Shown here in pieces: positions 8,269 through 15,757 of a stretch of DNA of 24,428 nucleotides. Under the pieces are notes generated by a model that worked only from the letters and a program-made list of their open reading frames with translations, was not told the DNA's origin and made no database searches. The DNA is from a virus. Made by a program: the position numbers and the translations under genes. The number at the start of each line of letters is the position of its first letter. Position 1 is the stretch's first letter. The stretch lies in IMG/VR virus record IMGVR_UViG_3300020213_000111, positions 1 to 24,428 of that record; one strand, 5' to 3'.

Positions 8269-8702
8269 CAGGCCGCCAGCGACTTAGCGTTGGTCGCCAG
8301 CCAGGAAAAAGCCGCGTCCTTGGTCTCGAACCCGCCCTGAATGATATCCTTGCCGCGCACAACGGCGTGCCTGTGGTGCGGCCCCTTCCACATGACTTCA
8401 TGACCGGCGATATCGGTTGCGGCCTCTACCGCCACATCGAAGTCAATCTTGCGTATCACCTGCACTTTGGCGTGCAGATTGCCGACACTGCGCACGACCA
8501 ATTCAGCAAAGTAGGAACCGTCTTCAGCGTGAACCTCTATGCGATCGGTCGGACGAAGCCGTGACGCGAGATGCGCCCAATAGACCGGGGCCAATACATC
8601 GTCGAACACAGTGCCATCCTCAGGCACAACATGCCAGATATTGCGCTTCTGGTCGGCAGAACCGAACCTCGAAGGATGAATCTTGCGTTTGGTGTCGGCC
8701 AT
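8268..8702 (-). CDS. Conserved phage hypothetical protein
   Basis: A 144-residue protein with no recognised enzymatic motif. An N-terminal basic stretch leads to IWHVVPEDGTVFDDVLAPVY and then a beta-rich core with EVHAEDGSYFAELVV and KVQVIRKIDF. The C-terminus (HAVVRGKDIIQGGFETKDA) resembles the short beta-beta-helix module in which a residue is copied and then 'GFxTKExA' follows. The pattern is one I associate with proteins near the capsid-tail junction of alphaproteobacterial short-tailed phages. The start ATG at 8702 has GGAG 5 bases upstream, and the gene lies just downstream of a strong terminator hairpin, so it may depend on read-through or its own promoter. Confidence 0.8.
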   Translation of the reverse strand: MADTKRKIHPSRFGSADQKRNIWHVVPEDGTVFDDVLAPVYWAHLASRLRPTDRIEVHAEDGSYFAELVVRSVGNLHAKVQVIRKIDFDVAVEAATDIAGHEVMWKGPHHRHAVVRGKDIIQGGFETKDAAFSWLATNAKSLAA

Positions 8703-8725
8703 GCAGGCTCCATGATTGAAAAGGA

Positions 8726-8751
8726 AGCGGGCGAGCCGAAGCCCGCCCGCT
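8726..8751 (-). terminator. Strong intrinsic terminator, probably bidirectional
   Basis: An 11-bp stem (one G-T wobble on the minus strand) with arms starting AGCGGGCG and closing CGCCCGCT around a TTCG tetraloop. On the minus strand it is followed by TCCTTTTC, and on the plus strand by TTTAGTTTTAGTT. It sits between the small capsid-adjacent gene and the hypothetical gene, so it would close the capsid transcript. Confidence 0.8.
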
Positions 8752-8771
8752 TTAGTTTTAGTTGGCGAGGA

Positions 8772-9056
8772 TTAGTCGCTGTCGGTCTGAGTGATCGTGG
8801 TCAGATCGTTCAGATCTGTCGTGCCGTCAGCGGCAGCGCTGACCTGATGCACCGTGACGATAACCGGCGAAGCGTCGGTATCGACCACATAAACCACATC
8901 CTTGACCGCAAGGCCAAGCGAACCGCCGTTGGTGATATAGTTCGCGGCGTCAACAGAGGCAGCCGCGTCGGTGGAGTTGTAAGCCCAGATTTTCGGGCCG
9001 ACGCCTCCGATGCCCTGCGCGATCAGCGCCGGGGGCGAGGAAGTCGAGTAAGCCAT
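8772..9056 (-). CDS. Small capsid-adjacent protein, possible head decoration or fibre protein
   Basis: A 94-residue protein rich in Ala, Thr, Asp and Val, containing DAANYITNGGSLGLAVKD followed by two strands (VVYVVDTD and VIVTVHQVS). This strand pattern recurs in small phage structural proteins encoded next to the major capsid gene, so I infer a virion-surface role; no specific family is proved. The start ATG has a perfect AGGAGG 5 bases upstream, the best ribosome binding site in the window, which suggests high expression. Its 3' end is 21 bases before a strong terminator. Confidence 0.75.
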   Translation of the reverse strand: MAYSTSSPPALIAQGIGGVGPKIWAYNSTDAAASVDAANYITNGGSLGLAVKDVVYVVDTDASPVIVTVHQVSAAADGTTDLNDLTTITQTDSD

Positions 9057-9087
9057 GATGGCCTCCTGATTTGAATGAAGGGAAAAC

Positions 9088-9103
9088 CGGGGCCGTAGCC
9101 CCG
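9088..9103 (-). terminator. Short GC hairpin with T tract after the capsid gene
   Basis: A perfect 6-bp stem CGGGGC/GCCCCG with a 4-base loop lies 5 bases after the capsid stop codon. On the minus strand it is followed by GTTTTCCC. It may be a partial terminator or attenuator that lowers expression of genes downstream of the capsid gene; the T tract is short. Confidence 0.5.
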
Positions 9104-9108
9104 ATCAA

Positions 9109-9948
9109 TTAGGCGGCGATGTAGGCCGAGCCGTCATGCTTCATCTGGACAACGCCAGAGTTCTGCAACAGCTTGGAGCCGAAGAAGCCGGTAACGCGAG
9201 AGTAGGAGTAATCCTGCTCTTCGTTGTAACCGACCGGGGCCTGAAGATTTGCCTTGTCCAGCGCGTGTCCAATGGAGTTGCGATGGTACATATAGCACTT
9301 CTCGGTAGCGCCGCCCGTGCCGGTCAGAAGCGGGTTCTCGATCCAGTTCACGCCATACCAGCGCAGGATCGTACCCGGACGACCGGTGAAGGGCTTGGAG
9401 TCAACGTACTCAGCGGACGCAAACTCACGGACCTGCATCAGGTAGGCCATGAATGCCGGCGTCACGACAGCGAACATATTCTCCACTTCGTTCGTCGGCA
9501 CATAGTTGATACCGAGGATCGCCTTGGACTTCGCCACCATGGCAAGCGATGCAGTTGCATAGCCGCCGGTGTCGTTGGTCGCCGTGTCAAGCTGGGCAAT
9601 GATGTCGAGGTCAATCTTGCGATTGACAACGGCCATCGAGGTTTCCTGCATGATGCGGCGCTGGTCACCCTGCGACGCGAACACGTTGAAGCCGGTCTTC
9701 TGGACGAGGTCATGCCACTCAGCCAGCGTAGCGCTAGCCTGGGTGAGACTGTCCGAACGAGCGGGGATCAGGCCGTTGACGCCGCGAGTCGTGGCAGAAG
9801 CCGCGCCCGAGTCAGCAACGAGGAAGGTGGCGGTATTGCCCTTGATGACGGTATCGGTGACAGTGGTAGAACGAAGGAGCGACTGGCGAAACTCGAAGCC
9901 AGCAATGAACTCCTGACGATATTGGGTCTGAAAGGCTGTTGCAGCCAT
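9109..9948 (-). CDS. Major capsid protein
   Basis: A 279-residue protein that fits the podoviral capsid family: an N-terminal YRQEFIAGFEFRQSLLRSTT helix, a strand-rich region with TATFLVADSG, the AEWHDLVQKTGFNVFASQGDQRR spine-like helix region, and the C-terminal TEKCYMYHRNSIGHALDK and YSYSRVTGFFGSKLL segments. The fold is presumably HK97-like. It lies between the scaffold-like gene and the tail genes, the usual place. A GGAGA lies 6 bases before the ATG. The 184 bases before it are non-coding and potentially structured. There is no separate protease gene nearby and no obvious cleaved propeptide. Confidence 0.85.
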   Translation of the reverse strand: MAATAFQTQYRQEFIAGFEFRQSLLRSTTVTDTVIKGNTATFLVADSGAASATTRGVNGLIPARSDSLTQASATLAEWHDLVQKTGFNVFASQGDQRRIMQETSMAVVNRKIDLDIIAQLDTATNDTGGYATASLAMVAKSKAILGINYVPTNEVENMFAVVTPAFMAYLMQVREFASAEYVDSKPFTGRPGTILRWYGVNWIENPLLTGTGGATEKCYMYHRNSIGHALDKANLQAPVGYNEEQDYSYSRVTGFFGSKLLQNSGVVQMKHDGSAYIAA

Positions 9949-10132
9949 GACAGTTCTCCGATGTTTTCGGTGAGCTGCCTCGTCTCAGGTTGTCCGACTT
10001 GGACACGCAAAAGGGTTGCCGCGAACGTGCGGGCCTATGCCTTGTTAGTCGGGGCTTTGATTCAGCGGGTGAAGTGCGCCGTCACGCCGGAGCCGCTAAA
10101 GCGGGTTGTCCAGCATCTTGCGCGGTTACAGA
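9949..10132 (-). promoter_or_regulatory. Long potentially structured leader of the capsid gene
   Basis: No credible gene lies in these 184 bases, the longest gap inside the virion block. In minus-strand RNA sense several short hairpins can form: CCGC-TTTA-GCGG, CCGC-ACGTTC-GCGG, GTCC-AAGTC-GGAC, TGAG paired with CTCA, and CCGA-AAACA-TCGG, whose 3' arm touches the GGAGA ribosome binding site of the capsid gene. GGACAACC occurs twice, about 116 bases apart. It could hold a promoter, a translational control element or an RNA-processing site; I see no convincing -35/-10 pair. Confidence 0.45.
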
Positions 10133-11065
10133 TCACGCAGCGCGTGATTTGATCTTGTCCTGCGCCTCAATGAGGTCGCGGTATTCCTGTTGAAGGCGGT
10201 CCGACTTCGGACCCTTCCAATATTCTGAATTGCGGTCGCCCATCATTGCCGTGATATCGGCAAGGCGGCCTTCAACCGACTTCGCAGGGTCGCCGCTACC
10301 GAGCGGTACCAGCGTTGCAGCCGGGTTTAATTCACGGGCAAGCGAAGCCATCTGCTTGACGAAAGCCGGATCGTCTCCGATCTTGCGGCCATCGGGTGTG
10401 CGGCCTGCGAGAACGCGAGCGGCAAGCCCTTCGGGCCAGCCGGCCATCATATTGCTGACAGCCGTGAGATTCTGGCGATAGTCTGCGCCCTGCCAGTCAG
10501 TGCGCAACGCCTCTTCGGATTCCTGACGGAACACGGCGTCGGTTTCTTCCATCGCCGCGCGCTGCTTGTCCTGCATGGCGTAGTATTGCGCGACCATGCC
10601 GCTGAAGGCTTTCGGATCGACGTTGCCGGCCAGTGCGGCGGCTGCGAAATCAGCGACGAGCGGCTTGTCTGCCTCGCCAATCACGAGACCATCAGGAAGC
10701 GTCAGCCCCGTGACATAGCCCTCTGCATTATCAGGGAGACCCTGTTCCTTGCGCCATGTTGCGGTTTCTTCCGGCGTCGCGCCTTCCGGCAGCGCACGCT
10801 TCATCTCACCGGACGAGAGTTTCGTCTCAAGTGCGCGATATGATTTGTAGAACGCGGCTTCGTCGGTAAAGCGTCCAAGGCGCTTCAGGGCGTCCTTGTC
10901 TTCCCCGGCAAGTCGTCCGCGCCAGTCAGGGGCAACCGTCTCAGCGGTCGTCTCAGACGCAACGGCTGGCTTGCCTGTATCCGTCGCGGTGTCGAGGATA
11001 GTTCCGGTCGTGTCAGTCGTATCGGTCGTGGTCGTATCAGTCGTGTCAACGGTTTCCGTTGTCAT
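10133..11065 (-). CDS. Scaffold-like protein
   Basis: Encodes 310 residues from ATG 11065 (a TTG three bases earlier is the alternative). The N-terminal 35 residues are a low-complexity Thr/Asp repeat. After that come a DWRGRLAGEDKDALKRLGRF segment, an AAFYKSYRALETKL helix and a long charged helical body ending in RLQQEYRDLIEAQDKIKSRAA. Acidic, helical and immediately upstream of the capsid gene, it fits a phage scaffolding protein that guides procapsid assembly and then leaves. No protease motif is seen. The Thr/Asp repeat is also visible as an imperfect DNA repeat near 11000-11060. The ribosome binding site is weak. Confidence 0.75.
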   Translation of the reverse strand: MTTETVDTTDTTTTDTTDTTGTILDTATDTGKPAVASETTAETVAPDWRGRLAGEDKDALKRLGRFTDEAAFYKSYRALETKLSSGEMKRALPEGATPEETATWRKEQGLPDNAEGYVTGLTLPDGLVIGEADKPLVADFAAAALAGNVDPKAFSGMVAQYYAMQDKQRAAMEETDAVFRQESEEALRTDWQGADYRQNLTAVSNMMAGWPEGLAARVLAGRTPDGRKIGDDPAFVKQMASLARELNPAATLVPLGSGDPAKSVEGRLADITAMMGDRNSEYWKGPKSDRLQQEYRDLIEAQDKIKSRAA

Positions 11066-11089
11066 CAAACACCATTGTTAGGGGGAAGG

Positions 11090-11368
11090 TTACTTCGACA
11101 ACCTTTCGGCCATCGGCATATTGATGTGCTTTACGATCTGCTGGCCGACGAATTGCTTTGCGCAGGCAAATACCGTGTCGCGGTCGCCACCCTCACCAGG
11201 ACGGAATGGCTGGTCATACGTTCCGCAGGCTTGATGGATGATCCAGTTCAGCGCCCGCTTCTGTTGGCTATCGCTGGCAGTACCGGATGCGAGAGACTTC
11301 AGCGCCCGTGTGTCGTCGTCGTCATATGGCGCGGGCTGCCAAGGCTGGATAACCGGACGCTTACTCAT
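11090..11368 (-). CDS. Bbp19-like small phage protein
   Basis: A 92-residue protein with QKRALNWIIHQACGTYDQPF, then RPGEGGDRDTVFACAKQFVG and QQIVKHI. This order (a helix, a Cys-Gly turn, 'F-PG-G', and 'xTxFxxGxRxVG') matches the small protein family named after Bordetella phage Bbp19, found between portal and capsid genes; the role is unknown, possibly structural. It begins with an ATG that overlaps the last 8 bases of the small gene upstream and ends 24 bases before the scaffold gene start. The family call is from memory of the pattern and is moderately secure. Confidence 0.7.
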   Translation of the reverse strand: MSKRPVIQPWQPAPYDDDDTRALKSLASGTASDSQQKRALNWIIHQACGTYDQPFRPGEGGDRDTVFACAKQFVGQQIVKHINMPMAERLSK

Positions 11369-11546
11369 CGTCGTCCGAAACTATTTGCGCCCGAAAGCCT
11401 ATCGCGTTAGCGAAGCCTCTTCCCGGCTGAAGACCCGGCGACAGAGGGCCATCGAGCGGGACGCGAAGTCTCGTCTCAACACCAAGCTTGGCACCTCGAA
11501 TTGGTCGACCTGAAGGATGCTTTAGCCCCTTAGGTTCTAACTTCAC
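11361..11546 (-). CDS. Small hypothetical protein (61 aa), GTG start coupled to portal stop
   Basis: A 61-residue frame exactly bridges the gap between portal and the Bbp19-like gene. Its GTG overlaps the portal TGA by four bases (GTGA), and its TAA lies 8 bases inside the next gene. The sequence is basic and proline/glycine-rich (KGLKHPSGRPIRGAKLGV, then LSPGLQPGRGFANAIGF) with an acidic SDDDE end. No domain is recognised. The double overlap and the sensible composition favour a real gene; the lack of a good ribosome binding site fits coupling. Otherwise this would be a 170-base gap in a block that otherwise has almost none. Confidence 0.55.
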   Translation of the reverse strand: MKLEPKGLKHPSGRPIRGAKLGVETRLRVPLDGPLSPGLQPGRGFANAIGFRAQIVSDDDE

Positions 11547-13228
11547 GCAGGAAGCCCGGCAGCCTGTAGCGATTGCGCGGCATTGCCAGCCGTCTCAACC
11601 GCCGTGCCCATCTGTTCGACCACGCCAGCGCCAGCCGCGAGTTGCTGGGCAGCCATTGCAGCCTGTTGACGCTGTGCGCCCTCTTCCTTGGCTTGGTTTG
11701 CCTGTTCGAGGGGTACGATCCAGTCAGCACGCGCAACGCCAGAGAGAGCGTCGCGCAGTCCCTTGGACACGTCAAAGTCGTATTGTTCGGTCTGTGCCAT
11801 CGCCGCTGCAATCGCCAGCATCTCGCCGGATTGGCGAAACGCCTCGGACTTCACCCGTTCATTGGCCGCCTGCAACGGGCTTTCAAACTGCCAGATCAGA
11901 TCGCGGCCCTTGAGAACGTCAGGGATATCATCCAACGGACCAAACAGGTTGAGGTCCATGGAGAGATTCCATGTCATCTCGCAAAGCCCGCCGTTGTATT
12001 CAACTTCCATCGGCTCGAACAAAGGCAGCGCGCGGCGGATGTATTCCTTGACCCGCTCGCCCGTCTCATAGGCGGTCATCTTGTCGCCTTGGGAGGGTTC
12101 GGGCAGGTTGATGACGTTCAAGAAGAACGCCTCCGAAATCATCTGTTCAATCTTTTGTTCGCGGGATTCACCCCACGACAGGTTGGCTCTGCCGGTGTCG
12201 TAAAGCTGTTCTATCGCCGTGCCGGTACGTTCATCATAAGCTACATCAACCCATGTAATGCCACCAGCAAACGCATTGACGCCGCCCTGAACGGCTTCTG
12301 ACGTAGCCTTCAGCGGAGGATCGACCGCCTTCTGTCCGGCCTCCAGCAGCGTCAGCGTCATTTGCTGAAGCATCCGCGCGTCAGGCAATGCCACGACAGT
12401 TGCTGGCGAATGGGCGTAAGGCGAACCCGGCACAGTCTGCCAGCGCGGGATCACATAAGGAACGCGCTTGGCCGGGACTTCTTCCAGAATAGTCTCGTTC
12501 TCGCAATCGACCATGATCAGGACGAAGGGAAACCGCTTGCCGTTCTTTGGCTTCTCGCCAAGTGTGTAGTCGTACTCATCGGCGGGAATGACAATGCGCC
12601 GGCACTTAATGTCCCGATACGGGTCTTTCTCGGCTGCCTCTTTAGCCTTAACCGAGGCTGTCTTCGGAAACTTCTTGACCAGTGCACGGGCTTCATGGGT
12701 CCAGTTGTGATGCACAACGTCAATGACAAGCTCATCGTTCTCACACCAAGCGACGTCGCGAAGGTGGAACGTGCGGTAAAGAACGCCGGTTCGATCCGCG
12801 TTGACATCGACCGCAATCACGGTCTGGCCGAACGCAACGAAGTCGTGATCACCCTGCTTGGTCGCCCGCGTGAATTGGCTGCGCTGGTCGTACATGACGC
12901 GGCGCATGACATCGGATTTGTTATCGAGCCAGGCACGGGCCGAGGCGTCGGTATTGATGCCCTCGTCACCAGTGCGAGCATAGAACCACGGGGTACCCCG
13001 AGGACGCAGCATGGCTGAAAGAGAATTGCCGAGGTCGCGATGCGCCAGCAAGGGCCGGCCAGTCATCAGGTGCGATGCGTATTCATCGCCTATCGTGCGG
13101 GCTGTGGTGAAGTCGGCGCGAATGGGGCAGAAATGATCGGCAATTACCTGCCACATCGAATGCAGATTGCCTCGCTTGGAGAATAGCCGGTCGCCTTGAT
13201 CTATCAGTTCTCGAACGCGAGTCTTCAT
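11543..13228 (-). CDS. T7-type portal (head-tail connector) protein
   Basis: A 561-residue protein. The N-terminal helix MKTRVRELIDQGDRLFSKRG leads to the WQVIADHFCPIRADF segment and to MLRPRGTPWF (73-82), followed by clip and stem regions such as FHLRDVAWCENDELVIDVV and PLFEPMEVEYNG. This is the pattern of the podoviral head-tail connector family, whose dodecamer forms the DNA channel at one vertex. The C-terminus is Ala/Gln-rich and probably a helical barrel. Its ATG follows directly on the TAA of the small linker gene (TAAATG), with GGTGG upstream. It is flanked by terminase and scaffold genes, as expected. Confidence 0.9.
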   Translation of the reverse strand: MKTRVRELIDQGDRLFSKRGNLHSMWQVIADHFCPIRADFTTARTIGDEYASHLMTGRPLLAHRDLGNSLSAMLRPRGTPWFYARTGDEGINTDASARAWLDNKSDVMRRVMYDQRSQFTRATKQGDHDFVAFGQTVIAVDVNADRTGVLYRTFHLRDVAWCENDELVIDVVHHNWTHEARALVKKFPKTASVKAKEAAEKDPYRDIKCRRIVIPADEYDYTLGEKPKNGKRFPFVLIMVDCENETILEEVPAKRVPYVIPRWQTVPGSPYAHSPATVVALPDARMLQQMTLTLLEAGQKAVDPPLKATSEAVQGGVNAFAGGITWVDVAYDERTGTAIEQLYDTGRANLSWGESREQKIEQMISEAFFLNVINLPEPSQGDKMTAYETGERVKEYIRRALPLFEPMEVEYNGGLCEMTWNLSMDLNLFGPLDDIPDVLKGRDLIWQFESPLQAANERVKSEAFRQSGEMLAIAAAMAQTEQYDFDVSKGLRDALSGVARADWIVPLEQANQAKEEGAQRQQAAMAAQQLAAGAGVVEQMGTAVETAGNAAQSLQAAGLPA

Positions 13229-13444
13229 TTAGACAGCGCCACCGAGCGTTTTGTTCGCGTAGCTATCCCCGACGCGATCCTTTGGAGCGGTCAGAATGGT
13301 GGACGAACGCCCCGCCCGGTTCATAACATCGGCCTGCGCACGGCGCTTGGCTTCCATGACGGCGGTGGAGTTGCTGTCCGGCATGGGAGCCGCGGGCGAA
13401 GGTGTAGGCATCGACTGCGCTTTGGGAGTAAACATTCCAGACAT
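13229..13444 (-). CDS. Small protein between terminase and portal genes
   Basis: A 71-residue protein with a Pro/Ala/Met-rich N-terminal half and a C-terminal half reading EAKRRAQADVMNRAGRSSTI and then LTAPKDRVGDSYANKTLGG. Small proteins with the 'GRxSTILT' motif and a terminal 'TLGG' are common just before portals in short-tailed phages; T7 gene 7.3 has a comparable place and basic, low-complexity character. A virion or adsorption-related role is inferred, not shown. The start ATG is one base after the terminase stop, with AAGAAGAG about 8 bases upstream. Confidence 0.75.
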   Translation of the reverse strand: MSGMFTPKAQSMPTPSPAAPMPDSNSTAVMEAKRRAQADVMNRAGRSSTILTAPKDRVGDSYANKTLGGAV

Positions 13445-13445
13445 A

Positions 13446-15083
13446 TCAGCGTCTCTTCTTCATGTGGGAATAGGCCATGTTCGCCTGCGTCTGGCGCTGG
13501 GATGATTGGTTGATCGCTCGCTTTACAGCGGCGTTTCCCTCGCTTAGGGCCATCGTGACCGCATCTCCCTTTCCAGGAGATCGCCCAAGCCGTTCACGAA
13601 GTTTGTCTTTCGGTTCAATGATGATGCCCCGCGCTCCAACCTCGTAAGTCGGCGCAGCTAGATCGGATCGCAGTTCAGGATCAGGAGGCAAGGCGATGAC
13701 AGACCCGCCCTCTTGATCGGGGTCTAGTTCCTCGCGAAACTTCCACCAGGCTTCCGCCCGTTTGTTGGCAAACTTGAGCTGGCCGTCTTTCGTGGTTTTG
13801 TTCGAGGCATTCGCGCCATTGAACCCCATGTGAGCAATGGCATTGTCTTTCAGCCGAAGCGTAACTGCCCCGCCGTAACCGCCGCCGACATCGACAACAA
13901 CCGGGGCATTGTGCCTGCGATGCGAGATGATCGTACCGGCGGCACGCGAGCCGTCAGCAGTCTCCTCGCCTTTGCTGGTAATGAGTTCGGCGTACCAGCC
14001 GCCGTGACGCATTGCCAATTCAGCAGCATCAGCACCGCCCCCCGCGGGGTCGAACGCCATTGCAGTCATGTTGAAGGCTTTATGACCATCCGGCTTCCAT
14101 CGTCCCTGCGCCTCGATGATCCATTGTGTCGGGATAACCTGAAAATCAGCGTCCTGCCGCGCCGCCATGAAGTTGCCGTCACGAACCGCTGACCTGAGCG
14201 GTTCAGGCAGACCGTCGAGATTGGCCTGATAGTTGGTGTTGATCAAGAACGGATTGTCCTTCAACGCCGCGGGAATGAACGTCCGCGACATCGGAGTGAG
14301 TTTTCGCCCGTCCATTTCAACGAATGTAGGGCCTTCAACCTCTAGATCAGAGCCGTCCGGTGCAGTGACAAACCATCTGAGTTCGCCGTGCTTGGCGGGA
14401 TTCGGATGCGTGATGTCCAGCCAGGGCCGGAAGAAACCTATGATCCAGTCACCGTCCGCATTGAGCGGCGGGTTGGAGCCAAGAACAGCCCGAACACGCT
14501 GGCCATTGTCCGTTGATCGCAGCCAGCCCAAATGGAACCGGACCTGAGATTCAAGAAACTGCGTTGCTTCGTCGAAGTATTTGAAGTCGAAGGCGTGACC
14601 CTGCCAGTCTTCTTCGTCGCCCGCGTGCTGGTTACCGGCGAACTGGATATATCGCCCGTCATCGGTCCTAAGCAGCGGAGGAGGCGAGCCGTTAAAGCCG
14701 TCCCGCTTTCCGTTTATTTTTATCGCGCGTTCCGTCAGCGCCGAAAGATTGGCGTATTTGCGCCGCATAATGAGCGAGCGTTGATGCGTGGTGAAGGCTA
14801 GTCCAATGCCTAGATCGGATTTGCCGCCGCCGCCCTGCCCGCCATAGAGCAGAACGTCTGCGGGGCAGAAGTAGGCATCAGTCTGAGGTCCGGGATTCGG
14901 AACCCATTTCATGCTGGCCGTCACGGCCATTGCGTCGGCAATGACGGCCTTTTTGTCGTCAGGAGACAGAACGCCAAGCTTGGCTGTCAGCTCCTCAAGT
15001 AGAGTAATGCTACCAAATCTCCACGCGGAAGAAGTCGAGGCGGACCGAGTCGCTAGTCGAAGCAGCCGACCAGTCAGCGCCAA
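13446..15083 (-). CDS. Terminase large subunit
   Basis: Encodes 545 residues from TTG 15083. The Walker A motif is GGQGGGGKS (81-89), Walker B is FKYFDEA (167-173) with Asp171 and Glu172, and SNPP (203-206) fits the coupling motif region. The C-terminal RNase H-like nuclease has Asp345 (MAFDPAG), Asp398 (VVVDVGG) and Asp507 (GKGDAV). It cuts and pumps DNA into the procapsid. The start is uncertain: TTG 15083 overlaps the preceding gene by 74 bases and gives an untypical basic leader, while an ATT at 15008, just after the preceding stop and 10 bases after a GGAG, would give a protein starting at TLLEELTAKLG, which looks like a natural N-terminus. I keep the legal TTG as the outer limit. Confidence 0.92.
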   Translation of the reverse strand: MALTGRLLRLATRSASTSSAWRFGSITLLEELTAKLGVLSPDDKKAVIADAMAVTASMKWVPNPGPQTDAYFCPADVLLYGGQGGGGKSDLGIGLAFTTHQRSLIMRRKYANLSALTERAIKINGKRDGFNGSPPPLLRTDDGRYIQFAGNQHAGDEEDWQGHAFDFKYFDEATQFLESQVRFHLGWLRSTDNGQRVRAVLGSNPPLNADGDWIIGFFRPWLDITHPNPAKHGELRWFVTAPDGSDLEVEGPTFVEMDGRKLTPMSRTFIPAALKDNPFLINTNYQANLDGLPEPLRSAVRDGNFMAARQDADFQVIPTQWIIEAQGRWKPDGHKAFNMTAMAFDPAGGGADAAELAMRHGGWYAELITSKGEETADGSRAAGTIISHRRHNAPVVVDVGGGYGGAVTLRLKDNAIAHMGFNGANASNKTTKDGQLKFANKRAEAWWKFREELDPDQEGGSVIALPPDPELRSDLAAPTYEVGARGIIIEPKDKLRERLGRSPGKGDAVTMALSEGNAAVKRAINQSSQRQTQANMAYSHMKKRR

Positions 15084-15609
15084 CGCCGATCACCTGAGCA
15101 ACCGTTGTATCCAGCGTGGTCGAAGCCAGGATTTCCGTGACGTCGTGGACTGCCGTGCCGGAGGCAGCGGGGACTTCAGTATGAGTACCCACGCCGACAA
15201 AGGTGCCGGTTGAGCCGATGGTGCGGATGATACCTTCCCACTCGCCGGCAAAAATGGCGTTATCCGCTACGTCCGTCGCCGTGCCGGTCAGGAGGGCCGT
15301 TCCCGACAGTCCGCCGAGATAGAGCTTGAGGACCAGCGTGTCGGTCGAATTGGTTGCCGTGGCAATACCCTGATAGCGGACCTTGATTAGCGAGCCGACC
15401 TGCAACGTACTCGCGGGGATCGAGAATTGCGTGCTGAATAGCGCCTCCGCGGTCGTGTTGGAATGCGCGGTTGAGGCTGCGGTGTTGGTGTAAACCATGC
15501 GACCGACAGGCTTCGCGTTACCGGCTGTGTCTTCTGCGCCGACCAGAAGCCGGCCAACTGTATCAAGGCCGATTTGGCGACCCTTAATCGAGGAAAGAAT
15601 CTCAGGCAT
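15010..15609 (-). CDS. Beta-rich presumed structural protein, unknown function
   Basis: A 199-residue protein. After a short head (MPEILSSIKGRQIGLDTVGR) it consists of alternating strands rich in Thr, Ala, Gly and Val. The motif KVRYQGIATATNSTDTLVLK and then LYLGG is of a type I have seen in phage surface or fibre proteins with a jelly-roll-like fold. No catalytic signature is visible. AAGGAG lies about 7 bases before the ATG. Its position between packaging genes, with a repeat-bearing spacer before it, suggests a decoration or minor capsid protein, but function is not established. Confidence 0.75.
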   Translation of the reverse strand: MPEILSSIKGRQIGLDTVGRLLVGAEDTAGNAKPVGRMVYTNTAASTAHSNTTAEALFSTQFSIPASTLQVGSLIKVRYQGIATATNSTDTLVLKLYLGGLSGTALLTGTATDVADNAIFAGEWEGIIRTIGSTGTFVGVGTHTEVPAASGTAVHDVTEILASTTLDTTVAQVIGVGADWSAASTSDSVRLDFFRVEIW

Positions 15610-15686
15610 TGTCGTCTCCTTAGTCGTGCTTATTGCTGTTGCTAAGCGGAGGGGTTGCTCAAAAGTAAATCACCCGGGCCGCGTGA

Positions 15687-15753
15687 GCGGGTCGGCGTCA
15701 GGTTGGAATTGAGGGGCCGGGTCGGCGGGTCGGCGTCAGGTTGGAATTGAGGG
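15687..15753. repeat. Two perfect 29-bp direct repeats in an intergenic spacer
   Basis: The 29-base stretch at 15687-15715, which starts GCGGGTCGGCGTCAGG, recurs perfectly at 15725-15753; the period is 38 bases with a 9-base spacer that itself repeats GGGTCGG. The 148-base spacer 15610-15757 holds no credible gene. It lies between two presumed structural genes, upstream (in transcription) of the 15010-15609 gene, so the repeats could be regulator sites, recombination remnants or replication slippage products. Confidence 0.9.
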
Positions 15754-15757
15754 AGGC

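Noticed and set aside
8204-8401. Frame ending in Leu-Pro repeats as a C-terminal extension of the 8268-8702 protein
   Set aside because: It needs a frame change inside a well-formed gene without a slippery site; the repeat is better explained by the split poly-alanine small gene.
9136-10152. 338-residue plus-strand frame antisense to the capsid gene
   Set aside because: It covers the capsid gene and its leader in the opposite direction, has Arg/Val/Gly-rich low-information composition with no motif, and the minus-strand capsid protein is clear. It is a by-product of GC-rich codon usage.
11573-12301. 242-residue plus-strand frame opposite the portal gene
   Set aside because: Opposite the portal; no motif, and no coupling or ribosome binding site.
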